A DNA stretch of 64,000 bases from Calliopsis andreniformis (Eukaryota; Arthropoda; Insecta; Hymenoptera; Andrenidae), in contig NW_027480422.1 of the NCBI RefSeq assembly GCF_051401765.1, forward strand, positions 24,508,001 to 24,572,000, in the 5' to 3' direction. Below the pieces are notes generated by a model. The model made no database searches, was not told where the DNA came from, and worked only from the letters and a program-made list of their open reading frames with translations. Positions 1-13,827 of this stretch are shown here, in pieces (position 1 is the stretch's first letter; each line of letters starts with the position of its first letter). Position numbers and translations under genes: made by a program.

Positions 1-3000
1 TAATGTATGTATGCAAACAGTGTGAAAGTAAAGGTCATTTCTACGTTCCGGCAACCTAGGCTTAACTGTAGGGCGCTGCTCCACCAGATCGAATAGTTAG
101 GGCCTTAGAAGTCAACGCCCGTAGCATTAAATACAAAATAAATACAACAGTTTTTCCATCGTATCAAATGAATATTCGCAAACAGTGTGAAGGTAATGGT
201 CATTTCTACGTTCCGGGCAGCCTAGGCTACACTCTAGGGCGTTGCTCCACCAGACCGAATACTCAGGGACTTACGACTCAACGCCCGAAGCATAAAATAC
301 AAAATAAATAGAACAGTTTTTCCATTGTATAGAACGAATAATTACAACCAGTGTAAAAGTTGTGGTCATTTCTACGTTCCGGGCAACCTTGGCTTAACTC
401 CAGGGCGTTGCTCCACCAGATCGAATTGTTAGGGACTTTGAATACAACGCTAGAAGCATAAAATACAATAAAAATGCAACAGTTTTTCAATTGTATAACA
501 GGAATAACTGCAACCAGTATGAAAGCTATGGTCATTTCTACGTTCCAGGCAACCTAGGCTTCACCCTAGGGCGTTGCTCAACCATATCGAATAGCTACGG
601 CCCTAGAAGACAACGCCATAACTATAAGATACAATATAAATACTATAGTCTTTCCATCGTAAAAAACGGATAATTGCAACCAGTCTGATAGTTATGGTCA
701 TTTCTACGTTCCGGGCAAGCTAGGTTTCGCTCTATGGCGTTGCTCCACCAGATCGAATAGTTAGGGCCTTAGAAGTCAACGCCCGAAGCATGAAATACAA
801 AATAAATAGAACAGTTTTTCGATTGTATAAAACGAATAATTGCAACCAGTGTAAAAGTTATGGTCATTTCTACGTTCCGGGCAACCTTGGCTTAACTCCA
901 GGGCGTTGCTCCACCAGATCGCATAGTTAGGGACTTTGAATACAACGCCAGAAGCATAAAATACAATAAAAATGCAACAGTTTTTCCATTGTATAACAGG
1001 AATAACTGCAACCAGTGTGAAAGTAATGGTCATTTCTACGTTCCGGGCAACCTAGGCTTCACTCTAGGGCGTTGCTCCACCACATCGTATAGCTAAGGCC
1101 TAGGAAGTCAACGCCTGAAGCATAAAATAAAATAAAAATACAACAGTTTTTCTATCGTATAAAACGAATAATTGCAACCAGTATGAAAGCTATGGTCACT
1201 TCTACGTTCCGGGCAACCTAGGCTTCTCTCTAGAGCGTTGCTCAACCACATCGAATGCCTACGGCCCTAGAAGACAACGCCATAACTATAAAATGCAATA
1301 TAAATACAACAGACTTTCCATCGTATAAAACGAATAATTGCAACCAGTCTGATAGTTATGGTCATTTCTACGTTCCGGGCAACCTAGGCTTCAGTCTTGG
1401 GCGTTGCTCCAACACATCGAATAGTTACGGCCTTAGAAGTCAACTCCAGAAGCATAAAATACAATATAAATACAACAGCATTTCCATCGTATAAAATGAT
1501 TGATTGCAAACAGTGTGAAGGTTATGGTCATTTCTACTTTCAGGGCAACATAGGCTTAACTCTAGGGCATGTTCCACCAGATTCAGTAGTTAGGGACTTT
1601 GAATTCAACGCCAGAAGCATAAAATACAATAAAAATGCAACAGCTTTTCAATCGTTTAACAGGAATAACTGCAACCAGTGTGAAAGTACTGGTCATTTCT
1701 ACGTTCCGGGTAACCTAGGCTTCACTCTAGGGCGTTGCTCCACCAGATCGAACAGCTAGGGAGTTAGAATTCAACGCCAGAAGAATAAAATACAACCTAA
1801 GTACAACAGTTTTTCCATTGTATAAAACGAATAATTGAAACCAGTGTGAAAGTTATGATCTTTTCTACGTTCCGGGCAACCCAGGCTTCACTCTAGGGCG
1901 TTGCTCAACCATAACGTATAGCTACGGCCCTAGAAGACAACGACATAACTATAAAATACAATATAAATACAACAGTTTTTCCATCGTATAAAACGAATAA
2001 TTGCGACCAGTATGAAAGCTATGGTCATTTCTACGTTCCGGGCAACCTAGGCTTCACTCTAGGGCGTTGCTCAACCATATCGAGTAGCTACGGCCCTAGA
2101 AGATAACGCCATAACTATAACATACAATGTAAATACAACAGTCTTTCCATCGTATAAAACGGATAATTGCTACCAGTCTGATAGTTATGGTCATTTCTAC
2201 GTTCCGGGCAAGCTAGGCTTCACCATTGGGCGTTGCTCCACCAGATCGAATAGTTAGGGCCTAAGAAGTCAACGCCAGAAGCATAAAATACGATATATGT
2301 ACAACAGTTTTTCCACCGTATAGAATGAATAATTGCAACCAGTGTGAAAGTAATGGTCATTTCTACGTTCCGAGCAACCTAGGCTTCGCTCTATGGCGTT
2401 GCTCCACCACTTCGAATAGTTAGGGCCTTAGAAGTCAATGCCAGAAGCATAAAATACAATATAAGTACAACAGTTTTTTCATCGTATAACAGGAATAATT
2501 GCAACAAGCCTGAAGGTAATGGTCATTTCTACGTTTCGGGCAACCTAGGCTTCACTCTAGAGCATTGCTCCACCAGATCGAATAGTTAGGGCCTAAGGAG
2601 ACAACGCCAGAAGCATAAAATACAATATAAATTCAACAGCTTTTCCATCGTATATAATGTTTATTTGCAAACAGTGTGAAAGTAAAGGTCATTTCTACGT
2701 TCCGGGCAACCTAGGCTTCACTCTAGGGCGTTGTTCTAACAGATCGAGTAGTTAGGGCCCTAGAAGACAACGCCATAACTATAAAATACAAAATAAATAC
2801 AACAGTTTTTCCATCGTATAAAACGAATAATTGCAACCAGTATGAAGGCTATGGTTATTTCTACGTTCCGGGCAACCCAGGCTTCACTCTAGGGCGTTGC
2901 TCAACCATATCGTGTAGCTACGGCCCTAGAAGACAACGCCATAACTATAAAATACAATATAAATACAACAGTCTTTCCATCGTATAAAACGGATAATTGC

Positions 3001-3420
3001 AACCAGTCTGATAGTTATGGTCATTTCTACGTTCGGGGCAAGCTAGACTTCACCCTAGGGCGTTGCTCCTCCAGATCGAATAGTTAGGGCCTAAGAAGTC
3101 AGCGCCAGAAGCATAAAGTACAATAAAAATCCAACAGTTTGTCCATCGTATAACTGGAATAAATGCAACCAGTGTGAAAGTGATAGTCATTTCTACGTTC
3201 CGGGCATCCTAGGCTTCAATCTACGGCGTTGTTCCACCAGATCGAATTGTAAGGGCCTGAGAAGCAAACGCCAGAAGCATTAAATACAATATAAGTACCA
3301 CAGTTCTTCCATCGTATAAAACGGATAATTGCAACCAGTGTGCAAGTAATGGTCATTTATACGTTCCGAGCAACCTAGGTTTCGCTCCATGGCGTTGCTC
3401 CACCACATTGAATAGTTAGG
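1..3420 (+). repeat. Left-edge mosaic of diverged monomers
   Basis: About 20 monomers of mixed types. They include forms with ATGAAATACAAAATAAATAG, forms with GCCATAACTATAAAATAC, a form with GATATATGTACAACAG near 2,290, and forms with TATATAATGTTTATTTGC near 2,650. Related monomers recur at short range: the pair around 1,100-1,500 is close to the one around 4,560-4,900. I did not see a long near-identical block that starts and ends inside this stretch. A segment beginning near 3,111 (ATAAAGTACAATAAAAATCC) recurs at 4,937, 8,589 and 11,908, that is +1,826, +3,652 and +3,319 bp. Confidence 0.85.
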
Positions 3421-5340
3421 GCCTTAGAAGTCAATGCCAGAAGCATAAAATACAATATAAATACAACAGTTTTTGCATCGTATAACAGGAATAATTGCAA
3501 CAAGCCTGAAGGTAATGGTCATTTCTACATTCCGGGCAACATAGGCTTCACTCTAGAGCATTGCTCCACCAGATCGAATAGTTAGGGCCTAAGAAGACAA
3601 CGCCAGAAGCATAAAATACAATATAAATACAACAGCTTTTCCATCGTATATAATGTATATTTGCAAACAGTGTGAAAGTAAATGTCATTTCTACGTTCCG
3701 GGCAACCTAGGCTTAACTGTAGGGCGTCGCTCCAGCAGATCGAATAGTTACGGCCTTAGAAGCCAACGCCCGAATCATGAAATACAAAATAAATAGAACA
3801 GTTTTTCCATTGTATAGAACGAATAATTGCAACCAGTGGGAAAGTTATGGTCATTTCTACGTTCCAGGCAACCTAGGCTTCACTCTAGAGCATTGCTCCA
3901 CCAGATCGAATAGTTAGGGCCTAAGGAGACAACGCCAGAAGCATAAAATACAATATAAATACAACAGCTTTTCCATCGTATATAATGTATATTTGCAAAC
4001 AGTGTGAAAGCAAAGGACATTTCCACGTTCCGGGCAACCTAGGCTTCACTCTAGGGCGTTGTTCTACCGGATCGAATGGATAGAGCCTTAGAAGTCAACG
4101 CCCGAAGCATGAAATACAAAATAAATAGAACAGTTTTTCCATTGTGTAGAACGATTCATTGCAACCAGTGTAAAAGTTATGGTCATTTCTACGTTCCGGG
4201 CAACCTTGGCTTAACTCCAGGGCGTTGCTCCACCAGATCCAATAGTTAGGGACTTTGAATACAACGCCAGAAGCATAAAATACAATAAAAATGCAACAGT
4301 TTTTCCATTGTATAACAGGAATAACAGGAACCAGTGTGAAAGTACTGGTCACTTCTACGTTCCGGGTAGCCTAGGCTTCACTCCAGGGCGTTCCTCCACC
4401 AGATCGAATAGCTAGGGCCTAAGAAGTCAACGCCAGGAGCACCAAATACAAAATAAATACAACAGTTTTTCCATCGTCTAAAACGAATAATTGCAACCAG
4501 TACGAAGGCTATGGTCATTTCTACGTTCCGGGCAACCTAGGCTTCACTCTAGGGCGTTGCTCCACCACATCGTATAGCTAAGGCCTAGGAAGTCAACGCC
4601 TGAAGCATAAAATAAAATAAAAATACAACAGTTTTTCTATCGTATAAAACGAATAATTGCAACCAGTATGAAAGCTATGGTCACTTCTACGTTCCGGGCA
4701 ACCTAGGCTTCTCTATACGGCGTTGCTCAACCACATCGAATACCTACGGCCCTAGAAGACAACGCCATAACTATAAAATACAATATAAATACAACAAACT
4801 TTCCATCGTATAAAACGAATAATTGCAACCAGTCTGATAGTTATGGTCATTTCTACGTCCCGGGCAACCTAGGCTTCAGCCTAGGGCGTTGCTCCACCAG
4901 ATCGAATAGTTAGAGCCTTAGAAGTCAACGCCAGAAGCATAAAGTACAATAAAAATCCAACAGTTTGTCCATCGTATAACTGGAATAATTGCAACCAGTG
5001 TGAAAGTGATAGTCATTTCTACGTTCCGGTCATCCTAGGCTTCAATCTACGGCGTTGTTCCACCAGATCGAATTGTAAGGGCCTGAGAAGCAAACGCCAG
5101 AAGCATTAAATACAATATAAGTACCACAGTTCTTCCATCGTATAAAACGGATAATTGCAACCAGTGTGCAAGTAATGGTCATTTATACGTTCCGAGCAAC
5201 CTAGGTTTCGCTCCATGGCGTTGCTCCACCACATTGAATAGTTAGGGCCTTAGAAGTCAATGCCAGAAGCATAAAATACAATATAAATACAACAGTTTTT
5301 TCATCGTATAACAGGAATAATTGCAACAAGCCTGAAGGTA
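3420..5340 (+). repeat. HOR block, first copy of the 3.65-kb family
   Basis: This block matches about 6,906-9,000. Around 3,465-4,050 the offset is 3,486 bp (21 monomers); from about 4,085 onward it is 3,652 bp (22 monomers). The change happens because this copy passes from the GGCGTTGTTCTACCGGATCG monomer directly to one with GAATGGATAGAGCC. The later copy has one extra monomer there, at about 7,560-7,725. The breakpoint lies inside a monomer and the register is kept, as expected for unequal exchange. A shorter internal relation at +1,826 bp (11 monomers) links 4,085-4,370 with 5,911-6,196. Confidence 0.8.
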
Positions 5341-6906
5341 ATGGTCATTTCTACGGTTCGGGTAACCTAGGCTTCACTCTAGGGCGTTGCACCACCAGAC
5401 CGAATAGCTAGGGACTTAGAATTCAACGCCAGAAGAATAAAATACAACTTAAGTAGAACAGTTTTACCATCGTATTAAATGAATAATCGCAAACAGTTTG
5501 AGGGTAATGGGCATTTCTACGTTCCGGGCAACCTAGGCTTCACTCTAGAGCATTGCTCCACCAGATCGAATAGTTAGGGCCTAAGGAGACAACGCCAGAA
5601 GCATAAAATACAATATAAATACAACAGCTTTTCCATCGTATATAATGTATATTTGCAAACAGTGTGAAAGTAAAGGTCATTTCTACGTTCCGGGCAACCT
5701 AGGCTTCACTCTAGGGCGTTGTTCTACCAGAGCGAATAGTTAGGGCCTAAGAAGTCAACGCCAGAAGCATAAAATACAATATAAATACAACAGCTTTTCC
5801 ATCGTATATAATGTATATTTGCAAACAGTGTGAAAGTAAAGGTCATTTCTACGTTCCGGGCAACCTAGGCTTAACTGTAGGGCGTCGCTCCACCAGATCG
5901 AATGGATAGGGCCTTAGAAGTCAACGCCCGAAGCATGAAATACAAAATAAATAGAACAGTTTTTCCATTGTATAGAACGAATCATTGCAACCAGTGTAAA
6001 AGTTTTGTTCATTTCTACGTTCCGGGCAACCTTGGCTTAACTCCAGGGCGTTGCTCCACGAGATCCAATAGTTAGGGACTTTGAATACAACGCCAGAAGC
6101 ATAAAATACAATAAAAATGCAACAGTTTTTCCATTGTATAACAGGAATAACTGGAACCAGTGTGAAAGTACTGGTCACTTCTACGTTCCGGGTAGCCTAG
6201 GCATCACCCCAGGGCGTTGCTCCACCAGATCGAATAGCTAGGGACTTAGAATTCAACGCCAGAAGAATCAAATACAACTTAAGTACAACAGCTTTACCAT
6301 CGTATAAAATGAATAATCGCAAACAGTGTGAAGGTAATGGTCACTTCCACGTTCCGGACAACCTAGGCTTCAGTCTAGGGCGTTGCTCCGCCAGGTCGAA
6401 TAGTTAGGGCCTAAGAAGTCAACGCCAGAAGCTTAAAATACAATATAAGTACAACAGTTTTTCCCTTGTATAACAGGAATAATTGCAACCAGTGTGAAAG
6501 CTATGGTCATTTCCACGTTCCGGGCAACCTAGGCTCCACTCTAGGGCGTTGCTCCACCACATCGAATGGTTAGGGCCTTAGAAGTCAACGCCAGAAGCAT
6601 AAAATACGATATATGTACAACAGTTTTTCCATCGTATAGAATAAATAATTACAACCAGTGCGCAAGTAATGGTCATTTCTACGTTCCGAGCAACCTAGGT
6701 TTCGCTCTATGGCGTTGCTCCACCACATCGAATAGTTAGGGCCGTAGAAGTCAATGCCAGAAGCATAAAATCCAATATAAGTACAACAGTTTTTCCCTTG
6801 TATAACAGGAATAATTGCAACCAGTGTGAAAGCTATGGTCATTTCTACGTTCCGAGCAACCTAGGTTTCGGTCTATGGCGTTGCTCCACCACATCGAATA
6901 GTTAGG
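5340..6906 (+). repeat. Linking monomers between HOR copies
   Basis: About nine monomers join the first 3.65-kb block to the next. They include two neighbouring monomers with TATATAATGTATATTTGC near 5,640 and 5,805, an 11-monomer-shifted relative of 4,085-4,370, and a GATATATGTACAACAG monomer near 6,605. No unrelated sequence is present. Confidence 0.8.
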
Positions 6907-9900
6907 GCCTTAGAAGTCAATGCCAGAAGCATAAAATACAATATAAATACAACAGTTTTTACATCGTATAACAGGAATAATTGCAACAAGCCTGAAGGTA
7001 ATGGTCATTTCTACATTCCGGGCAACATAGGCTTCACTCTAGAGCATTGCTCCACCAGATCGAATAGTTAGGGCCTAAGAAGACAACGCCAGAAGCATAA
7101 AATACAATATAAATACAACAGCTTTTCCATCGTATATAATGTATATTTGCAAACAGTGTGAAAGTAAATGTCATTTCTACGTTCCGGGCAACCTAGGCTT
7201 AACTGTAGGGCGTCGCTCCAGCAGATCGAATAGTTACGGCCTTAGAAGCCAACGCCCGAATCATGAAATACAAAATAAATAGAACAGTTTTTCCATTGTA
7301 TAGAACGAATAATTGCAACCAGTGTGAAAGTTATGGTCACTTCTACGTTCCAGGCAACCTAGGCTTCACTCTAGAGCATTGCTCCACCAGATCGAATAGT
7401 TAGGGCCTAAGGAGACAACGCCAGAAGCATAAAATACAATATAAATACAACAGCTTTTCCATCGTATATAATGTATATTTGCAAACAGTGTGAAAGCAAA
7501 GGACATTTCTACGTTCCGGGCAACCTAGGCTTCACTCTAGGGCGTTGTTCTACCAGATCGAATAGCTAGGGCCTAAGAAGTCAACGCCAGAAGCATAAAA
7601 TACAATATAAATACAACAGCTTTTCCATCGTATATAATGTATATTTGCAAACAGTGTGAAAGTAAAGGTCATTTCTACGTTCCGGGCAACCTAGGCTTAA
7701 CTGTAGGGCGTCGCTCCACCAGGTCGAATGGATAGAGCCTTAGAAGTCAACGCCCGAAGCATGAAATACAAAATAAATAGAACAGTTTTTCCATTGTGTA
7801 GAACGAATCATTGCAACCAGTGTAAAAGTTATGGTCATTTCTATGTTCCGGGCAACCTTGGCTTAACTCCAGGGCGTTGCTCCACCAGATCCAATAGTTA
7901 GGGACTTTGAATACAACGCCAGAAGCATAAAATACAATAAAAATGCAACAGTTTTTCCATTGTATAACAGGAATAACTGGAGCCAGTGTGAAAGTACTGG
8001 TCACTTCTACGTTCCGGGTAGCCTAGGCTTCACTCCAGGGCGTTCCTCCACCATATCGAATAGCTAGGGCCTAAGAAGTCAACGCCAGGAGCACCAAATA
8101 CAAAATAAATACAACAGTTTTTCCATCGTATAAAACGAATAATTGCAACCAGTACGAAGGCTATGGTCATTTCTACGTTCCGGGCAACCTAGGCTTCACT
8201 CTAGGGCGTTGCTCCACCACATCGTATAGTTAAGGCCTAGGAAGTCAACGCCTGAAGCATAAAATAAAATAAAAATACAACAGTTTTTCTATCGTATAAA
8301 ACGAATAATTGCAACCAGTATGAAAGCTATGGTCACTTCTACGTTCCGGGCAACCTAGGCTTCTCTATACGGCGTTGCTCAACCACATCGAATACCTACG
8401 GCCCTAGAAGACAACGCCATAACTATAAAATACAATATAAATACAACAGACTTTCCATCGTATAAAACGAATAATTGCAACCAGTCTGATAGTTATGGTC
8501 ATTTCTACGTCCCGGGCAACCTAGGCTTCAGCCTAGGGCGTTGCTCCACCAGATCGAATAGTTAGGGCCTTAGAAGTCAACGCCAGAAGCATAAAGTACA
8601 ATAAAAATCCAACAGTTTGTCCATCGTATAACTGGAATAATTGCAACCAGTGTGAAAGTGATAGTCATTTCTACGTTCCGGGCATCCTAGGCTTCAATCT
8701 ACGGCGTTGTTCCACCAGATCGAATTGTAAGGGCCTGAGAAGCAAACGCCAGAAGCATTAAATACAATATAAGTACCACAGTTCTTCCATCGTATAAAAC
8801 GGATAATTGCAACCAGTGTGCAAGTAATGGTCATTTATACGTTCCGAGGAACCTAGGTTTCGCTCCATGGCGTTGCTCCACCACATTGAATAGTTAGGGC
8901 CTTAGAAGTCAATGCCAGAAGCATAAAATACAATATAAATAGAACAGTTTTTTCATCGTATAACAGGAATAATTGCAACAAGCCTGAAGGTAATGGTCAT
9001 TTGTACGGTTCGGGTAACCTAGGCTTCACTCTAGGGCGTTGCTCCACCAGATCGAATAGCTAGGGACTTAGAATTGAACGCCAGAAGAATAAAATACAAC
9101 TTAAGTAGAACAGTTTTACCATCGTATTAAATGAATTATCGCAAACAGTTTGAGGGTAATGGGCATTTCTACGTTCCGGGCAACCTAGGCTTCACGATAG
9201 GGCGTTGCTCCACCAGATCGAATAGTTAGGGCCTAAGAAGTCAACGCCAGAAGCATAAAATACGATATATGTACAACAGTTTTTCCATCGTATAGAATGA
9301 ATGATTGCAACCAGTGTGCAAGTAATGGTCATTTCTACGTTCCGAGCAACCTAGGTTTCGCTCTATGGCGTTGCTCCACCAGATCGAATAGTTAGGACCT
9401 AGGAAGTCAACGCCAGAAGCATAAAATACAATATAAGTACAACAGTTTTTCCCTTGTATAACAGGAATAATTGCAACCAGTGTGAAAGCTATGGTCATTT
9501 CTACGTTCCGGGCAACCGAGGCTTCACGATAGGGCGTTGCTCCACCAGATCGAATAGTTAGGGCCTAAGAAGTCAACGCCAGAAGCATAAAATACGATAT
9601 ATGTACAACAGTTTTTCCATCGTATAGAATGAATGATTGCAACCAGTGTGCAAGTGATGGTCATTTCTACGTTCAGGGCAACCTAGGCTTCACTCTAGGG
9701 CGTTGCTCCACCAGATCGAATAGTTAGGGCCTTAGAAGTCAACGACCCGAAGCATAAAATTCAATAAAGGTACAACAGATTTTCCATCGTGTAACAGTAG
9801 TGATAGCAACCAATGTGGAACTGATGGTCATTTCTACGTTCCGGGCAACCTAGGCTTCACACTAGGACGTTGCTCCACCAGATCGAATAGCTAGCGACAT

Positions 9901-10508
9901 AGAAGTCAACGTCAGAAGCATAAAATACAATAAAAATACAACAGTTTTTCCAACGTATAACTGGAATAATTGCAACCAGTGTGAAAGTAGTGGCCATTTC
10001 TACGTTCCGGGCAACCTAGGCTTCACTCTAGGGCGTTGCTCTACCAGATCGAATAGCTAGCGATATAGAAGTCATCGTCAGAAGCATAAAATACAATAAA
10101 AATACAATAGCTTTTGCATCGTATAAAATGAATAATTGCAATCAGTGTGAAAGTATTGGCCATTTCTACGTTCCGGGCAATCTAGGCTTCCCTCTAGGGC
10201 GTTGGTCCACCAGATCGCATAGTTAGGGCCTATGAAGTCAATGCAAGAAGATGAAATACAAAATAAATTCAACAGTTTTTCCATCGTATAACAGGAATAA
10301 TTGCAACCAGTGTGAAGGTAATGGTCAGTTCTACGTTCCGGGCAACCTAGGCTTCACTCTAGGGCTTTAGTCCACCAGATCGAATAGCTAGCGACATAGA
10401 AGTCAACGCAACAACATTAAAGTACAATAAAAATACAACAGTTTTCCAAGGTATAACTGGAATAATTGCAACCAGTGTGAAAGTAATGGTCATTTCTGCG
10501 TTCCGGGC
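6906..10508 (+). repeat. HOR block, second copy; its last 3,319 bp are tandemly duplicated
   Basis: About 21-22 monomers. The part from about 7,190 to 10,508 is repeated immediately downstream at 10,509-13,827 with a constant 3,319-bp offset. Twenty monomers would be 3,320 bp. The difference fits small indels that both copies share: an extra base in CGACCCGAAGC near 9,744, a lost base in GAAGATGAAATAC near 10,248 and a shortened T-run near 10,442. In the lines compared I saw only two substitutions between copies: near 7,566 versus 10,885, and near 9,569 versus 12,889. Confidence 0.88.
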
Positions 10509-13500
10509 AACCTAGGCTTAACTGTAGGGCGTCGCTCCAGCAGATCGAATAGTTACGGCCTTAGAAGCCAACGCCCGAATCATGAAATACAAAATAAATA
10601 GAACAGTTTTTCCATTGTATAGAACGAATAATTGCAACCAGTGTGAAAGTTATGGTCACTTCTACGTTCCAGGCAACCTAGGCTTCACTCTAGAGCATTG
10701 CTCCACCAGATCGAATAGTTAGGGCCTAAGGAGACAACGCCAGAAGCATAAAATACAATATAAATACAACAGCTTTTCCATCGTATATAATGTATATTTG
10801 CAAACAGTGTGAAAGCAAAGGACATTTCTACGTTCCGGGCAACCTAGGCTTCACTCTAGGGCGTTGTTCTACCAGATCGAATAGTTAGGGCCTAAGAAGT
10901 CAACGCCAGAAGCATAAAATACAATATAAATACAACAGCTTTTCCATCGTATATAATGTATATTTGCAAACAGTGTGAAAGTAAAGGTCATTTCTACGTT
11001 CCGGGCAACCTAGGCTTAACTGTAGGGCGTCGCTCCACCAGGTCGAATGGATAGAGCCTTAGAAGTCAACGCCCGAAGCATGAAATACAAAATAAATAGA
11101 ACAGTTTTTCCATTGTGTAGAACGAATCATTGCAACCAGTGTAAAAGTTATGGTCATTTCTATGTTCCGGGCAACCTTGGCTTAACTCCAGGGCGTTGCT
11201 CCACCAGATCCAATAGTTAGGGACTTTGAATACAACGCCAGAAGCATAAAATACAATAAAAATGCAACAGTTTTTCCATTGTATAACAGGAATAACTGGA
11301 GCCAGTGTGAAAGTACTGGTCACTTCTACGTTCCGGGTAGCCTAGGCTTCACTCCAGGGCGTTCCTCCACCATATCGAATAGCTAGGGCCTAAGAAGTCA
11401 ACGCCAGGAGCACCAAATACAAAATAAATACAACAGTTTTTCCATCGTATAAAACGAATAATTGCAACCAGTACGAAGGCTATGGTCATTTCTACGTTCC
11501 GGGCAACCTAGGCTTCACTCTAGGGCGTTGCTCCACCACATCGTATAGTTAAGGCCTAGGAAGTCAACGCCTGAAGCATAAAATAAAATAAAAATACAAC
11601 AGTTTTTCTATCGTATAAAACGAATAATTGCAACCAGTATGAAAGCTATGGTCACTTCTACGTTCCGGGCAACCTAGGCTTCTCTATACGGCGTTGCTCA
11701 ACCACATCGAATACCTACGGCCCTAGAAGACAACGCCATAACTATAAAATACAATATAAATACAACAGACTTTCCATCGTATAAAACGAATAATTGCAAC
11801 CAGTCTGATAGTTATGGTCATTTCTACGTCCCGGGCAACCTAGGCTTCAGCCTAGGGCGTTGCTCCACCAGATCGAATAGTTAGGGCCTTAGAAGTCAAC
11901 GCCAGAAGCATAAAGTACAATAAAAATCCAACAGTTTGTCCATCGTATAACTGGAATAATTGCAACCAGTGTGAAAGTGATAGTCATTTCTACGTTCCGG
12001 GCATCCTAGGCTTCAATCTACGGCGTTGTTCCACCAGATCGAATTGTAAGGGCCTGAGAAGCAAACGCCAGAAGCATTAAATACAATATAAGTACCACAG
12101 TTCTTCCATCGTATAAAACGGATAATTGCAACCAGTGTGCAAGTAATGGTCATTTATACGTTCCGAGGAACCTAGGTTTCGCTCCATGGCGTTGCTCCAC
12201 CACATTGAATAGTTAGGGCCTTAGAAGTCAATGCCAGAAGCATAAAATACAATATAAATAGAACAGTTTTTTCATCGTATAACAGGAATAATTGCAACAA
12301 GCCTGAAGGTAATGGTCATTTGTACGGTTCGGGTAACCTAGGCTTCACTCTAGGGCGTTGCTCCACCAGATCGAATAGCTAGGGACTTAGAATTGAACGC
12401 CAGAAGAATAAAATACAACTTAAGTAGAACAGTTTTACCATCGTATTAAATGAATTATCGCAAACAGTTTGAGGGTAATGGGCATTTCTACGTTCCGGGC
12501 AACCTAGGCTTCACGATAGGGCGTTGCTCCACCAGATCGAATAGTTAGGGCCTAAGAAGTCAACGCCAGAAGCATAAAATACGATATATGTACAACAGTT
12601 TTTCCATCGTATAGAATGAATGATTGCAACCAGTGTGCAAGTAATGGTCATTTCTACGTTCCGAGCAACCTAGGTTTCGCTCTATGGCGTTGCTCCACCA
12701 GATCGAATAGTTAGGACCTAGGAAGTCAACGCCAGAAGCATAAAATACAATATAAGTACAACAGTTTTTCCCTTGTATAACAGGAATAATTGCAACCAGT
12801 GTGAAAGCTATGGTCATTTCTACGTTCCGGGCAACCGAGGCTTCACGATAGGGCGTTGCTCCACCAGATCGAATAGTTAGGGCCTAAGATGTCAACGCCA
12901 GAAGCATAAAATACGATATATGTACAACAGTTTTTCCATCGTATAGAATGAATGATTGCAACCAGTGTGCAAGTGATGGTCATTTCTACGTTCAGGGCAA
13001 CCTAGGCTTCACTCTAGGGCGTTGCTCCACCAGATCGAATAGTTAGGGCCTTAGAAGTCAACGACCCGAAGCATAAAATTCAATAAAGGTACAACAGATT
13101 TTCCATCGTGTAACAGTAGTGATAGCAACCAATGTGGAACTGATGGTCATTTCTACGTTCCGGGCAACCTAGGCTTCACACTAGGACGTTGCTCCACCAG
13201 ATCGAATAGCTAGCGACATAGAAGTCAACGTCAGAAGCATAAAATACAATAAAAATACAACAGTTTTTCCAACGTATAACTGGAATAATTGCAACCAGTG
13301 TGAAAGTAGTGGCCATTTCTACGTTCCGGGCAACCTAGGCTTCACTCTAGGGCGTTGCTCTACCAGATCGAATAGCTAGCGATATAGAAGTCATCGTCAG
13401 AAGCATAAAATACAATAAAAATACAATAGCTTTTGCATCGTATAAAATGAATAATTGCAATCAGTGTGAAAGTATTGGCCATTTCTACGTTCCGGGCAAT

Positions 13501-13827
13501 CTAGGCTTCCCTCTAGGGCGTTGGTCCACCAGATCGCATAGTTAGGGCCTATGAAGTCAATGCAAGAAGATGAAATACAAAATAAATTCAACAGTTTTTC
13601 CATCGTATAACAGGAATAATTGCAACCAGTGTGAAGGTAATGGTCAGTTCTACGTTCCGGGCAACCTAGGCTTCACTCTAGGGCTTTAGTCCACCAGATC
13701 GAATAGCTAGCGACATAGAAGTCAACGCAACAACATTAAAGTACAATAAAAATACAACAGTTTTCCAAGGTATAACTGGAATAATTGCAACCAGTGTGAA
13801 AGTAATGGTCATTTCTGCGTTCCGGGC
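10509..13827 (+). repeat. HOR block, near-identical tandem copy, 3,319 bp
   Basis: This is the direct tandem copy of about 7,190-10,508. The entry point is visible inside a monomer: after GTCATTTCTGCGTTCCGGGC near 10,490 the sequence turns into the GGCTTAACTGTAGGGCGTCG form otherwise found near 7,195. The equivalent monomer at the end of this copy, near 13,830, instead continues as GGCTTTACTCTATGGCG. The near absence of differences over 3.3 kb marks this as one of the youngest events in the window, or alternatively as an assembly duplication. Confidence 0.88.
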
